Shown piece by piece: positions 1 to 6,429 of a stretch of DNA of 6,770 nucleotides; position 1 is the stretch's first letter, and each line of letters opens with the position of its first letter. The position numbers were made by a program, and so were the translations under genes. The notes under the pieces are model-generated. The model was given only the letters and a program-made list of their open reading frames with translations. It was not told the DNA's origin and did not search any database. This DNA is from Dysgonamonadaceae bacterium (GTDB lineage: Bacteria; Bacteroidota; Bacteroidia; Bacteroidales; Azobacteroidaceae): positions 1-6,770 of the forward strand of contig JAITAH010000381.1 of the NCBI GenBank assembly GCA_031284225.1, in the 5' to 3' direction.

Positions 1-268
1 ATTCTTCGCCCCCGATTGCTTCAAAATGCCCGTTCAGGGCATTCATGTCAATAGAAAATGAATGAACGCACACAAACCAATACGCCGTAGGCGTTGCACA
101 GCAATAGCAATGATAGCGCCGCCATATACGCAAATTTACGATGCGTGTTGTATTTTTAAACCGATTGAATCAACATGAAACCTCTAACGAGGTTTTGCGG
201 CGCCGAATAACGTCGCTTTTCTATTGACATGAATGCCCGCCGGGCAATACGGATGAATTCCGGCGTTG
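1..268. repeat. Modular hairpin-rich intergenic repeat, first tandem unit
   Basis: This is the first of two nearly identical units; the second begins at 269 with the same ATTCTTCGCC start. Visible parts in order: hairpin AATGCCC-gttca-GGGCATT (25-43); the core TTCATGTCAATAGAAA (42-57); hairpin ACGCC-gta-GGCGT (82-94); hairpin AAACCTC-taac-GAGGTTT (178-195); a GCGGCG/CGTCGC stem (197-202 with 211-216); the core in the opposite orientation (218-233); and a TGCCC-gcc-GGGCA palindrome near 234-246. No convincing gene lies inside: open frames here follow the repeat, not a protein family. The left edge of the window may cut the unit. The family resembles REP/MITE-like intergenic elements, but I cannot name it. 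The repetition is seen directly; the mode of spread is unknown. Confidence 0.9.
37..238. repeat. MITE-like block bounded by a 22-bp perfect inverted repeat
   Basis: Positions 37-58 and 217-238 are perfect reverse complements of each other (22 bp, GGGCATTCATG... paired with ...CATGAATGCCC). They enclose about 158 bp carrying the three internal hairpins. The second unit has the same arrangement (306-327 with 488-509) with small mismatches. The shape is that of a miniature inverted-repeat element, but no target-site duplication is evident and no transposase is in the window, so mobility is an inference. Confidence 0.6.
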
Positions 269-541
269 ATTCTTCGCCCCCCGATTGCTTCAAAATGCCC
301 GTTCAGGGCATTCATGTCAATAGAAAATGAATGAACGCACACAAACCAATACGCCGTAGGCGTTGCACAGCAATAGCAAGGATAGCGATGCCATATACGC
401 AAATTTACGATGCGTGTTGTGTTTTTAAACCGGTTGAATCAACATGAAACCTCTAACGAGGTTTTGCGACGACCAAAATAACGTCGTGTTTCTATTGACA
501 TGAAAGCCCTGCCGGGCAAAGCGGGTTTCAATGGGAATGCC
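269..541. repeat. Modular intergenic repeat, second tandem unit
   Basis: This unit copies positions 1 onward with very few changes: one extra C in the C-run near 278, three substitutions near 378-387 and two near 421-433. The same landmarks recur: hairpin at 294-312, core at 311-326, ACGCC/GGCGT hairpin at 351-363, AAACCTC/GAGGTTT hairpin at 447-464, stem at 466-471 with 482-487, and reverse core at 489-504. The two units separate after that core, where this copy carries an additional 53-bp module (489-541) ending at the next core. The near-identity suggests a recent duplication or gene conversion. Confidence 0.88.
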
Positions 542-695
542 TTTCTATTGACATCTATGCCTGCCGGGCAATACGGATGCCGGATAAAATGTTACAAAAC
601 ACACGAATTGTCTAAAAAACGCCCGTTCAGGGCATTCATGTCAATAGAAAATGATGAACAAGACACAAATACGATACGCCGTAGGCGTTGCACAG
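542..695. repeat. Modular intergenic repeat, inner end of left cluster
   Basis: The segment starts with the core TTTCTATTGACAT (542-557), passes through an A/T-rich interior shared with the right-hand cluster (around 577-619), and reaches a GCCC-gttca-GGGC hairpin (621-633) followed by the opposite-facing core (635-650). It ends with the ACGCC-gta-GGCGT hairpin (676-688) and GCACAG at 690-695, after which similarity to the other copies stops. The distance from the first base of one core to the last base of the other is 109 bp, as for 218-326. It is the inner end of the left arm of the large inverted repeat (405-695 against 6430-6770). Confidence 0.85.
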
Positions 696-708
696 GTTTT
701 TTGCTGAA

Positions 709-945
709 TCAACACCTTTCGAAAAATTTGGCCGGCAGGGTAGCTTTATCGAAACCTATTTGCAGCGCAATGTCGATTGTGTGCAGAAATTTCCAAACAA
801 AATTCGCTTGATTGAAATAAAATCTTCTGAAACATTATCTTATGAGTCGGTTAAAATATCGTGGCTTTCAAAAAAATGCTTAAACTTACCGGAGATTACA
901 TTATTTATAATGGAAGCTAAATCGCTTATTTTCATTAAGTTCACT
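709..945 (+). pseudogene. Possible decayed C-terminal fragment of an AAA/DUF4143-type ATPase
   Basis: An open frame from the repeat edge (ATG at 688, stop at 1006-1008) contains a stretch that reads like the C-terminal part of the AAA_14/DUF4143 ATP-binding proteins common in Bacteroidales. A segment FGRQGSFIETYLQRN (about 724-768) resembles the G..FE..I..E block. IEIKSSETLSYESVK (811-855) resembles the nuclease-like I-E-I-K-S-(x)-T-(x)-S...K block. NLPEITLFIM follows where the family usually has NLPE...LIYGG. The usual segment between the first two blocks is much shortened. There is no N-terminal P-loop domain, and the ATG lies inside repeat sequence, so this is not an intact gene. The assignment rests on recalled motif similarity. 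The alternative is chance reading of non-coding DNA. Confidence 0.35.
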
Positions 946-1064
946 TACTCTCCTGGGCTGAAGCCGGAAATTTTTTGTGGCTCTTTGGCGCACTTTTTGC
1001 TACTTTAATATTCGACTGCAATAAAAAATAAAAATATTTTCGTTTGAAAATTTTTCATTTTTCT

Positions 1065-1094
1065 TTTGTGTTTTAAAATATTGTACTATCTTTG
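1065..1094 (+). promoter_or_regulatory. Bacteroidota-type promoter for the surface-protein gene
   Basis: TTTG at 1065-1068 and TATCTTTG at 1087-1094 match the two elements of the Bacteroidota primary sigma factor promoter (TTTG near -33, TAnnTTTG near -7). The spacing is 18 bp, one short of the usual 19-21. The DNA upstream (1021-1064) is extremely A/T-rich with A- and T-tracts, which would help promoter activity. Transcription would start around 1100, giving a leader of about 150 nt. Confidence 0.7.
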
Positions 1095-1100
1095 CCAAGA

Positions 1101-1254
1101 TTATAGTTAGTTAGGAGCTAAGACCCGTTTTTTGAGGCTTGCTTTATTAATTAAGGTGTATAGTTTCTGTTGACTGTAGTCTGTTAAAAAGAAATTTAGA
1201 AATAGAGAACAAACATTTTTAGTTATTAACAATTAATTGTTTTAAAAGAAAGTT
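1101..1254 (+). promoter_or_regulatory. Long 5' leader with a perfect AT-rich palindrome
   Basis: This is the inferred untranslated leader of the surface-protein transcript. Close to the start codon (1228-1241) lies AACAATTAATTGTT, a perfect 14-bp palindrome ending 13 nt before the ATG. A smaller TTAG-gag-CTAA inverted repeat occurs near 1110-1120. No recognisable riboswitch core or Shine-Dalgarno motif is visible. The bases just before the ATG are A-rich, as is usual for translation starts in this phylum. The palindrome could be an operator, a weak hairpin near the ribosome site, or simply a product of the A/T composition. Confidence 0.35.
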
Positions 1255-4200
1255 ATGAAACAGAAAAACTTTTCGAAAGTCCTTGCTAAGGGTGATGTAC
1301 ATTCCCCTTTATGGACTACTGTGGGTGGGTACGCGGCAAACCTTTTGCCGAAATACTCTTGGATCGCATTTTTGATTGCGATATTTTTGTTCCCGTCGAA
1401 CGTGGCGGCGGATCCGATTGGCATCGGGTCGGATAAGGCGATAGTGCCGGTCGAAGCAGTGTATGGGTTTGGAATCAATCCAACAACCGCACAAAAGGTC
1501 TTTAACGTTGGCGATCTATTTACGGTAACGGTTAGCGAAATCGTAGATCCGGGTACGTTTATTAATCCGGTTGTGCCTGCTGCTAACGGCTCTAACAGCT
1601 GGCCGAGCGCCAGGGTGTTGAAACCGGGAGATGTTTATCAGGCAACGCTTACTATTAAAGCGGCCGATAATCACATCTTTGCCCTCACGTCGCCTTTTTC
1701 GATTTCTCTGCCGGCCGCAACCGGCGTAACCAATTGGGGAGCTCCAGGCACCGCTACAAAAACCAGTGTGATAACACAAGATGACGACTTGTATGTTATA
1801 CGGGTTGTTTATCAGCTTCCGAAAACTATTACGCAGTTGTCGGTAGATTTTAACAAACCCGCTACTGGTGGTCCTCCTGCCACTGTGGGTTCTGTTGCCG
1901 ATAGCGTTGATGTGGGCATTCTGCTTGCCAATGTTAAGAGTATACAAGGCGCTGCAACTGACAATCAATGGAAAGGAACCCTTACTTGGGATCCGGCTCC
2001 TACCCGATTTACGGCAGAAAAAAAGGCCTATAAAGTTACTGCGGAATTTAACGCCGAACCCGGTTATACGTTTCAGGGCGTAGCTGCCGGCGCGCTAAAA
2101 TGGAGCACACAGGTTATTGCTAAGACTAGCACTCGTAGTCAGGGTGCGGCTAACACCAATACTCCGCTAACCGCTACGTTTAAAGAGTTTTCTCAATTTC
2201 CGCCTAAAACGGTTAATGCAGATAAAAAACCGGTTCCGGGTGAAAGTAGCGGCGATATAGCGATTTCTAATGCTGGATGGGATTATCCTGCAACTCCGGG
2301 TTGGTCATGGAGCAGTGGCGCAGGATTAGACGCCGCCGGTTTATTCTTACCGGATAGCGTTTATAAACTTTCTTTCGCTGTTATACCGAAGGCGGTTACT
2401 GGAACTACACTTCCTTATGGTTTCTTCGGTCTTCCAGCCACTTATTATGAGGCAGGAACGAATATCGAAGGGGTAAGCCATAAAGATAAAACTGTTTGGA
2501 GACCTATAACTAATTATACAACGAGTTTAGGTATTTCCAATAAGCAAGATACAATTACGGTTACTTTCCCGAAAACAATATCCAACCCGGAATCGGGGAA
2601 TATTTATTTTGTAACTCCGATAGCCGGAGCGGAAAATTTTATACATAAGGGTTTTGACGACTTGCAAACAGACATTCCCGGAGTCAAACCTACTGTGTAT
2701 GGATGGGACGAATATGATCCTGCTGCTGACGTTACGACTACCTACGGCGGCGAGTATGGCTCGAACGAATTCTATCAATTCCTAGCCAACCGTGATTACA
2801 CGGCTTACATTAAGTTGGAAATAACGGATCCGACAGCTTATACGTTCTTTTATATCACGGAGGTATTAGCCAAAGGAGGTAGAACATATACCATTAACGG
2901 TATTAACACTGAACAAGTAGGACCGCAGGATCCGACCTCTATAATTATTAAGGCAACCTTCCCAAGAACGGCAAGCACTATTCCCGGCGGAACTTTGGCT
3001 GTCCCTCATCCGATTGCCGGTTTGACAGTGGCCGAAAGACAAGATCTCCTCGAAGAAACTCCGTTGTTGAGGGATTATATAGATAGTTATAAAGTATTCT
3101 GGTATCAGGAAGATGGTACGGAATTGGGTCTTGGCGATGTATTCGCTCCCTCAACTAATTATACCGCTAAGGTGCAAATGTCTCCGAAAGAAGGATATAC
3201 TTTTTGGAATACACAGGCAGGCGCGGTTAAGTTTAGACTGCCGAGAAATGACAAGAACCCGACATTAAATGATGATCATTCTCATCTGTATAACCCGACT
3301 AATGGTGCAAATATCGCTTTTCCTTCTATTTATGAAGTTGATTCGGACTGGTTTACCGTTAAGTTCTACAAGACGGCGCGTAGCATTACGAAAAGTACGG
3401 TTACTACTTTTGTTGCTCCGGTAGCAGGCGTAATACCGCCGGTTTCCTTTACCGATAATGATTCTTACAATGCAACTGTTAAATGGACAACCGAAGCAGG
3501 CGAAGAATTGGCGGCAGGCGAAGCTTTCAAACCGGGTACGGCGTATATTGCAGAACTCACTGTAAATGCATCGACGACCAATTACTGGACTGTAGCCGGC
3601 TTGGCCGAAGATTTCTTCGTTCCGGATGCTCCTGCAGAATCTTATACAGCTGAATTTATAGAATCGAAAATTTCTGTAGATGAAAATTATGTAAAGGTTA
3701 AGTATGTATTCAACAAAACGGCTGAACTGATCTCTGAAAAAGCGCTTGTATTTAAAGAAGGTATCGATTTCATTTATCCGACCAGCGGTTGGTCAAATGC
3801 ACCGGCTTCTGGTAACGGTATTTCTGTTCCCAAGAAAGATGATGTTGTTGTTGAAAACGACCAGTTTACTGCTATCGTCGATCGATGGGAAACGCTTACT
3901 CCTCATACGACTCCTGCCAGAATTACATCCTTTACCGCCAACCGTGAGTATGTACTGACCTTGCGGATTGTTCCGAAAGACGGTTATACGGTATATGATT
4001 TGGCGAAAGAAATTACTGATTGCGATCCCACTATAGGTAATCTCGGATGGTTTACTTATCCCGCAGGCGGCGACAGAGTAGAACAAGTGTTGACTTGGGT
4101 GAACAATATTGGACTCGGTTATGTCGAAGCGCAAATCTACTTCAAGAAACCGTTGAAAACGATTACGCAAATCGATGGATTCACAACGGCGCTGGTAGGA

Positions 4201-5352
4201 ACTCCCGTAACTACGGCAACTGACATTGTGGCTCCCAATGATGAATATACGATCAGCGCTTTCGAACTTTCCGGAGAAACTTACGTAAATGAAAACGGTG
4301 TAAATTATTTCCTCAGTGGGGAAGAATATGTTTATACCTTTGCAGTAACTCCGGGTGAAGGATATGATAGCCACGGTTTGGCTAAAGACGCTTTGAAAAC
4401 GACGGCTGTAGCCGACAAAGTAGAACATAACGTCAATGATTTGAGCAACGTTACGGTTTATTTCCATACAACGGGTAAGCGCGTTAAAGCTTACATCATT
4501 GATTTAGCAGTACCTGCCACAGGAGAAAAGCCGGATGTAGATCTTGTTAAGACTAGAACAGAAGACGGACTCCATGCTTTGAATATAACCTGGTCGGGCA
4601 TATTCGACAGCGAAGGTCGATTTGTCAAAGGGAATACCTATTCGGTAACCGTTGTATTGGATCCTGTAGCTGGTGGTGTTGAATATTCGTTCTTTGGCGT
4701 TCCGGCAAATGTATTTACGGTGAAAAATTATCCTACAGAGTTTGCAATTGCTAAGAACCATGCGAATCTGGGTGTGATAACCATTCAGTTCCCGACAGCT
4801 TCCGATGCATTGATTTTAACAGCTCCGAAATTTACAAGCGTGGCTGCAGGCTATTTCATTGATCCGAAGGCGATAACCATCGAAAATAATACGGCCCGCA
4901 CTTATGTTATTGATAATGTTGTGGTTTCCGGTACTAATTTCATCATTTCAGCTAAGGGAACCGAAACGATTTCCGCTAAGGAAAAGATTGTCGACTGGCA
5001 ATTGTTGCCGCTTCCAGGAATGCCGAAAGGCGACCATACGGCAACAATCACGTTGTACTATCACGAAGAAGGAAAGACCGAAATTCTCTACACAACAGCA
5101 ACGGTTAGTCTGAATGTGTACGGTGTTGGTGTTGCTCTTCCTGAAGCCGCTGTTTTGAATGCTTATGGCGTAAATGGCGTCCTGACCGTGAAAGGTTTGG
5201 TAGCCGGCGAACCGTTCAGCGTTCACAATGCACAGGGCGTATTGGTTTACCGAGGTATTGCCAAGTCCAGCGAAGCGATTGTAAATGCGCCTGTTAAGGG
5301 TGTGTATATTGTAACTTCCGGCGGTAAAACGTTGAAACTGATTAATAAGTAA
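1255..5352 (+). CDS. Large secreted multi-repeat surface protein with T9SS-like C-terminal sorting domain
   Basis: The product is 1365 residues. A hydrophobic stretch at about residues 36-47 ending SNVAADP forms a probable Sec signal with cleavage near 51-52; the 35-residue n-region is unusually long. Residues about 54-1180 hold roughly nine diverged Ig-like repeats of 110-140 residues. Each opens with a motif of the P-K-T-I...P-(V/I)-A-G type (examples near 189, 438, 569, 704, 963, 1070) and contains a Y-T-A-x-(V/I)-x-(L/M)...G-Y-T-F strand pair (near 257, 513, 634, 762, 897, 1023, 1127). Residues 1180-1290 form another beta-rich domain (TITIENNT-like start, W...P...G-x-H-T-A-T-I-T end). Residues 1291-1365 resemble a T9SS sorting domain, finishing with KGVYIV and a lysine-rich KTLKLINK tail. 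It should therefore cross the outer membrane through T9SS and be released or anchored at the surface. Binding partner and role are unknown; adhesin or surface-layer-like structure is only inference. No catalytic motif was seen. A GTG at 1321 is a weaker alternative start. Confidence 0.9.
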   Translation: MKQKNFSKVLAKGDVHSPLWTTVGGYAANLLPKYSWIAFLIAIFLFPSNVAADPIGIGSDKAIVPVEAVYGFGINPTTAQKVFNVGDLFTVTVSEIVDPGTFINPVVPAANGSNSWPSARVLKPGDVYQATLTIKAADNHIFALTSPFSISLPAATGVTNWGAPGTATKTSVITQDDDLYVIRVVYQLPKTITQLSVDFNKPATGGPPATVGSVADSVDVGILLANVKSIQGAATDNQWKGTLTWDPAPTRFTAEKKAYKVTAEFNAEPGYTFQGVAAGALKWSTQVIAKTSTRSQGAANTNTPLTATFKEFSQFPPKTVNADKKPVPGESSGDIAISNAGWDYPATPGWSWSSGAGLDAAGLFLPDSVYKLSFAVIPKAVTGTTLPYGFFGLPATYYEAGTNIEGVSHKDKTVWRPITNYTTSLGISNKQDTITVTFPKTISNPESGNIYFVTPIAGAENFIHKGFDDLQTDIPGVKPTVYGWDEYDPAADVTTTYGGEYGSNEFYQFLANRDYTAYIKLEITDPTAYTFFYITEVLAKGGRTYTINGINTEQVGPQDPTSIIIKATFPRTASTIPGGTLAVPHPIAGLTVAERQDLLEETPLLRDYIDSYKVFWYQEDGTELGLGDVFAPSTNYTAKVQMSPKEGYTFWNTQAGAVKFRLPRNDKNPTLNDDHSHLYNPTNGANIAFPSIYEVDSDWFTVKFYKTARSITKSTVTTFVAPVAGVIPPVSFTDNDSYNATVKWTTEAGEELAAGEAFKPGTAYIAELTVNASTTNYWTVAGLAEDFFVPDAPAESYTAEFIESKISVDENYVKVKYVFNKTAELISEKALVFKEGIDFIYPTSGWSNAPASGNGISVPKKDDVVVENDQFTAIVDRWETLTPHTTPARITSFTANREYVLTLRIVPKDGYTVYDLAKEITDCDPTIGNLGWFTYPAGGDRVEQVLTWVNNIGLGYVEAQIYFKKPLKTITQIDGFTTALVGTPVTTATDIVAPNDEYTISAFELSGETYVNENGVNYFLSGEEYVYTFAVTPGEGYDSHGLAKDALKTTAVADKVEHNVNDLSNVTVYFHTTGKRVKAYIIDLAVPATGEKPDVDLVKTRTEDGLHALNITWSGIFDSEGRFVKGNTYSVTVVLDPVAGGVEYSFFGVPANVFTVKNYPTEFAIAKNHANLGVITIQFPTASDALILTAPKFTSVAAGYFIDPKAITIENNTARTYVIDNVVVSGTNFIISAKGTETISAKEKIVDWQLLPLPGMPKGDHTATITLYYHEEGKTEILYTTATVSLNVYGVGVALPEAAVLNAYGVNGVLTVKGLVAGEPFSVHNAQGVLVYRGIAKSSEAIVNAPVKGVYIVTSGGKTLKLINK

Positions 5353-5365
5353 GCGCTGTTGCGCT
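5352..5365 (+). other. Small hairpin immediately after the stop codon
   Basis: AGCGC-tgtt-GCGCT begins at the last base of the stop codon. It has no T-run of its own and sits 13 nt before the main terminator hairpin. It may protect the transcript's 3' end or assist termination; it could also be fortuitous. Confidence 0.4.
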
Positions 5366-5378
5366 GAAAGGCAGATAG

Positions 5379-5412
5379 AAGCGGGGCGCCCTGAGGCGTC
5401 CCGCTTTTTTTT
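5379..5412 (+). terminator. Strong intrinsic terminator after the surface-protein gene
   Basis: A 12-bp stem (5379-5390 with 5395-5406) has one G-U pair and a CTGA loop. Eight Ts run from 5405 to 5412, overlapping the stem's last two bases. This is a textbook Rho-independent terminator and separates the upstream gene from dapA. Confidence 0.93.
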
Positions 5413-5473
5413 GAAAATCGCGTCATTTAACAAAACTTTCACGTGCTCCTGCAAATAATTCAAATATTTCCCG

Positions 5474-5481
5474 TAAATTTG
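5474..5481 (+). promoter_or_regulatory. Probable -7 element of the dapA promoter
   Basis: TAAATTTG matches the Bacteroidota TAnnTTTG element and lies 22 bp before the dapA ATG, so the 5' leader would be only about 15 nt. I see no good TTTG at the expected -33 position, so the promoter is incomplete by consensus. The strong terminator just upstream makes an independent promoter in this gap necessary. Confidence 0.5.
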
Positions 5482-5503
5482 CTGACCATTTCAAAAACAG
5501 GCC

Positions 5504-6388
5504 ATGGCACACATCCATTTACAAGGATTGGGAGTAGCCTTGATTACTCCTTTTACGCGCGACGGCTCCGTCGATTACCCTGCATTGACGCGCTTGACGG
5601 ACGATCTGCTATCCAACGGCGTCGATTATTTAGTCGTTTTGGGTACCACCGGCGAAACGGCCACGCTTTCTTCGGACGAACAGCAGGCTGTTGTCCGGAC
5701 GGTAGTCTCACAGGTCAACGGTCGCGTTCCTATCGTGGCCGGCATTGGCGGAAATTGCACGCAAACCGTGGTTCAGAAACTTGCCGGCGGCGGTTTTCCC
5801 GGTATCAGCGCCGTGCTGTCTGTGGTTCCCTATTACAGTAAGCCCACGCAGGAAGGTATTTATCGACACTACAAACAGATTGCGGAATCTTCGCCGGCTC
5901 CGCTGATTCTCTATAATGTCCCCAGCCGAACGGGCGTTAATATGACTGCGGAAACCACGTTGCGCCTGTCTCGCGAATGTGCTAACATTGTCGCGGTCAA
6001 AGAAGCGTCCGGCAATACGGAACAGATCAAGCGGATTATCCGGGAAAAACCGGCCGGTTTTCAGGTCCTTTCGGGCGACGATATGCTGGCGGTGGAATTG
6101 ATAATCGCGGGCGCGACAGGGCTTATTTCGGTTATCGGCAATGCATTTCCCCGTCCGTTCAAACAAATGGTCGATTTTGCGCTTTCCGGCGACGAAGCTC
6201 GTGCGCAAGCTCTTCACCGGCAATATGCAGAATTGCTGGAGTTGATTTTTGCCGACGGCAATCCGGCAGGAATAAAAAATGTATTGTATCAGAGGGGATT
6301 TATCGAAAATGTACTCCGGTTGCCCTTAGTTCCGGTATCCGTCGCTATTCACGAAAAAATTCAGAAAGCGTTGTCGTTATTGGGGTAA
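5504..6388 (+). CDS. dapA: 4-hydroxy-tetrahydrodipicolinate synthase (dihydrodipicolinate synthase)
   Basis: The cytosolic enzyme condenses pyruvate with L-aspartate 4-semialdehyde, the first committed step toward diaminopimelate (peptidoglycan) and lysine. The 294-residue product is full length for the family (E. coli DapA has 292). Family landmarks are in order: GVALITPF (10-17); GTTGE (47-51) with the threonine pair of the active site; PYYSKPTQEG (109-118) with the tyrosine of the proton relay; LYNVPSRTG (136-144) with the relay tyrosine Y137 and substrate-binding R142; VKEASGN (165-171) with Schiff-base K166; and LSGDD (189-193). All key residues are present, so it should be active. The ATG at 5504 is the first start after an in-frame TGA at 5483-5485. 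It stands alone behind a terminator, not in a lysine operon. Related N-acetylneuraminate lyases share the fold, but the PSRTG and GTTGE context favours DapA. Confidence 0.96.
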   Translation: MAHIHLQGLGVALITPFTRDGSVDYPALTRLTDDLLSNGVDYLVVLGTTGETATLSSDEQQAVVRTVVSQVNGRVPIVAGIGGNCTQTVVQKLAGGGFPGISAVLSVVPYYSKPTQEGIYRHYKQIAESSPAPLILYNVPSRTGVNMTAETTLRLSRECANIVAVKEASGNTEQIKRIIREKPAGFQVLSGDDMLAVELIIAGATGLISVIGNAFPRPFKQMVDFALSGDEARAQALHRQYAELLELIFADGNPAGIKNVLYQRGFIENVLRLPLVPVSVAIHEKIQKALSLLG

Positions 6389-6429
6389 AAGTGAAAGGCA
6401 AAGGATGAAAGATAAAAGACGCTTTGCTA

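Noticed and set aside
184..402. Minus-strand open frame of 72 codons within the repeats
   Set aside because: It runs through the tandem repeat junction, and its residues simply translate the core and hairpins. It has no recognisable domain and no promoter, so it is best seen as a repeat-derived frame.
489..650. CRISPR-like pattern of short repeats with 37-38 bp spacers
   Set aside because: The intervening segments are related to each other and shared between the two clusters, the cores occur in both orientations, and no cas gene is present.
500..811. Plus-strand open frame of 103 codons starting in the second unit
   Set aside because: Most of it lies in repeat sequence, and the rest overlaps the possible gene remnant in another frame. 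Nothing supports translation.
840..935. Minus-strand small open frame of 31 codons with AGGAGAG upstream
   Set aside because: It overlaps the possible ATPase remnant on the other strand. There is no promoter, and Shine-Dalgarno motifs carry little weight in this phylum.
3793..4467. Minus-strand open frame of 224 codons inside the surface-protein gene
   Set aside because: It is antisense to a well-supported gene, is rich in serine, arginine and isoleucine without any domain, and has no promoter. It is a shadow of the opposite strand.
5443..5841. Plus-strand open frame of 132 codons overlapping the dapA start
   Set aside because: The overlapping frame encodes DapA with all family motifs; this one is arginine-rich and shows no domain.
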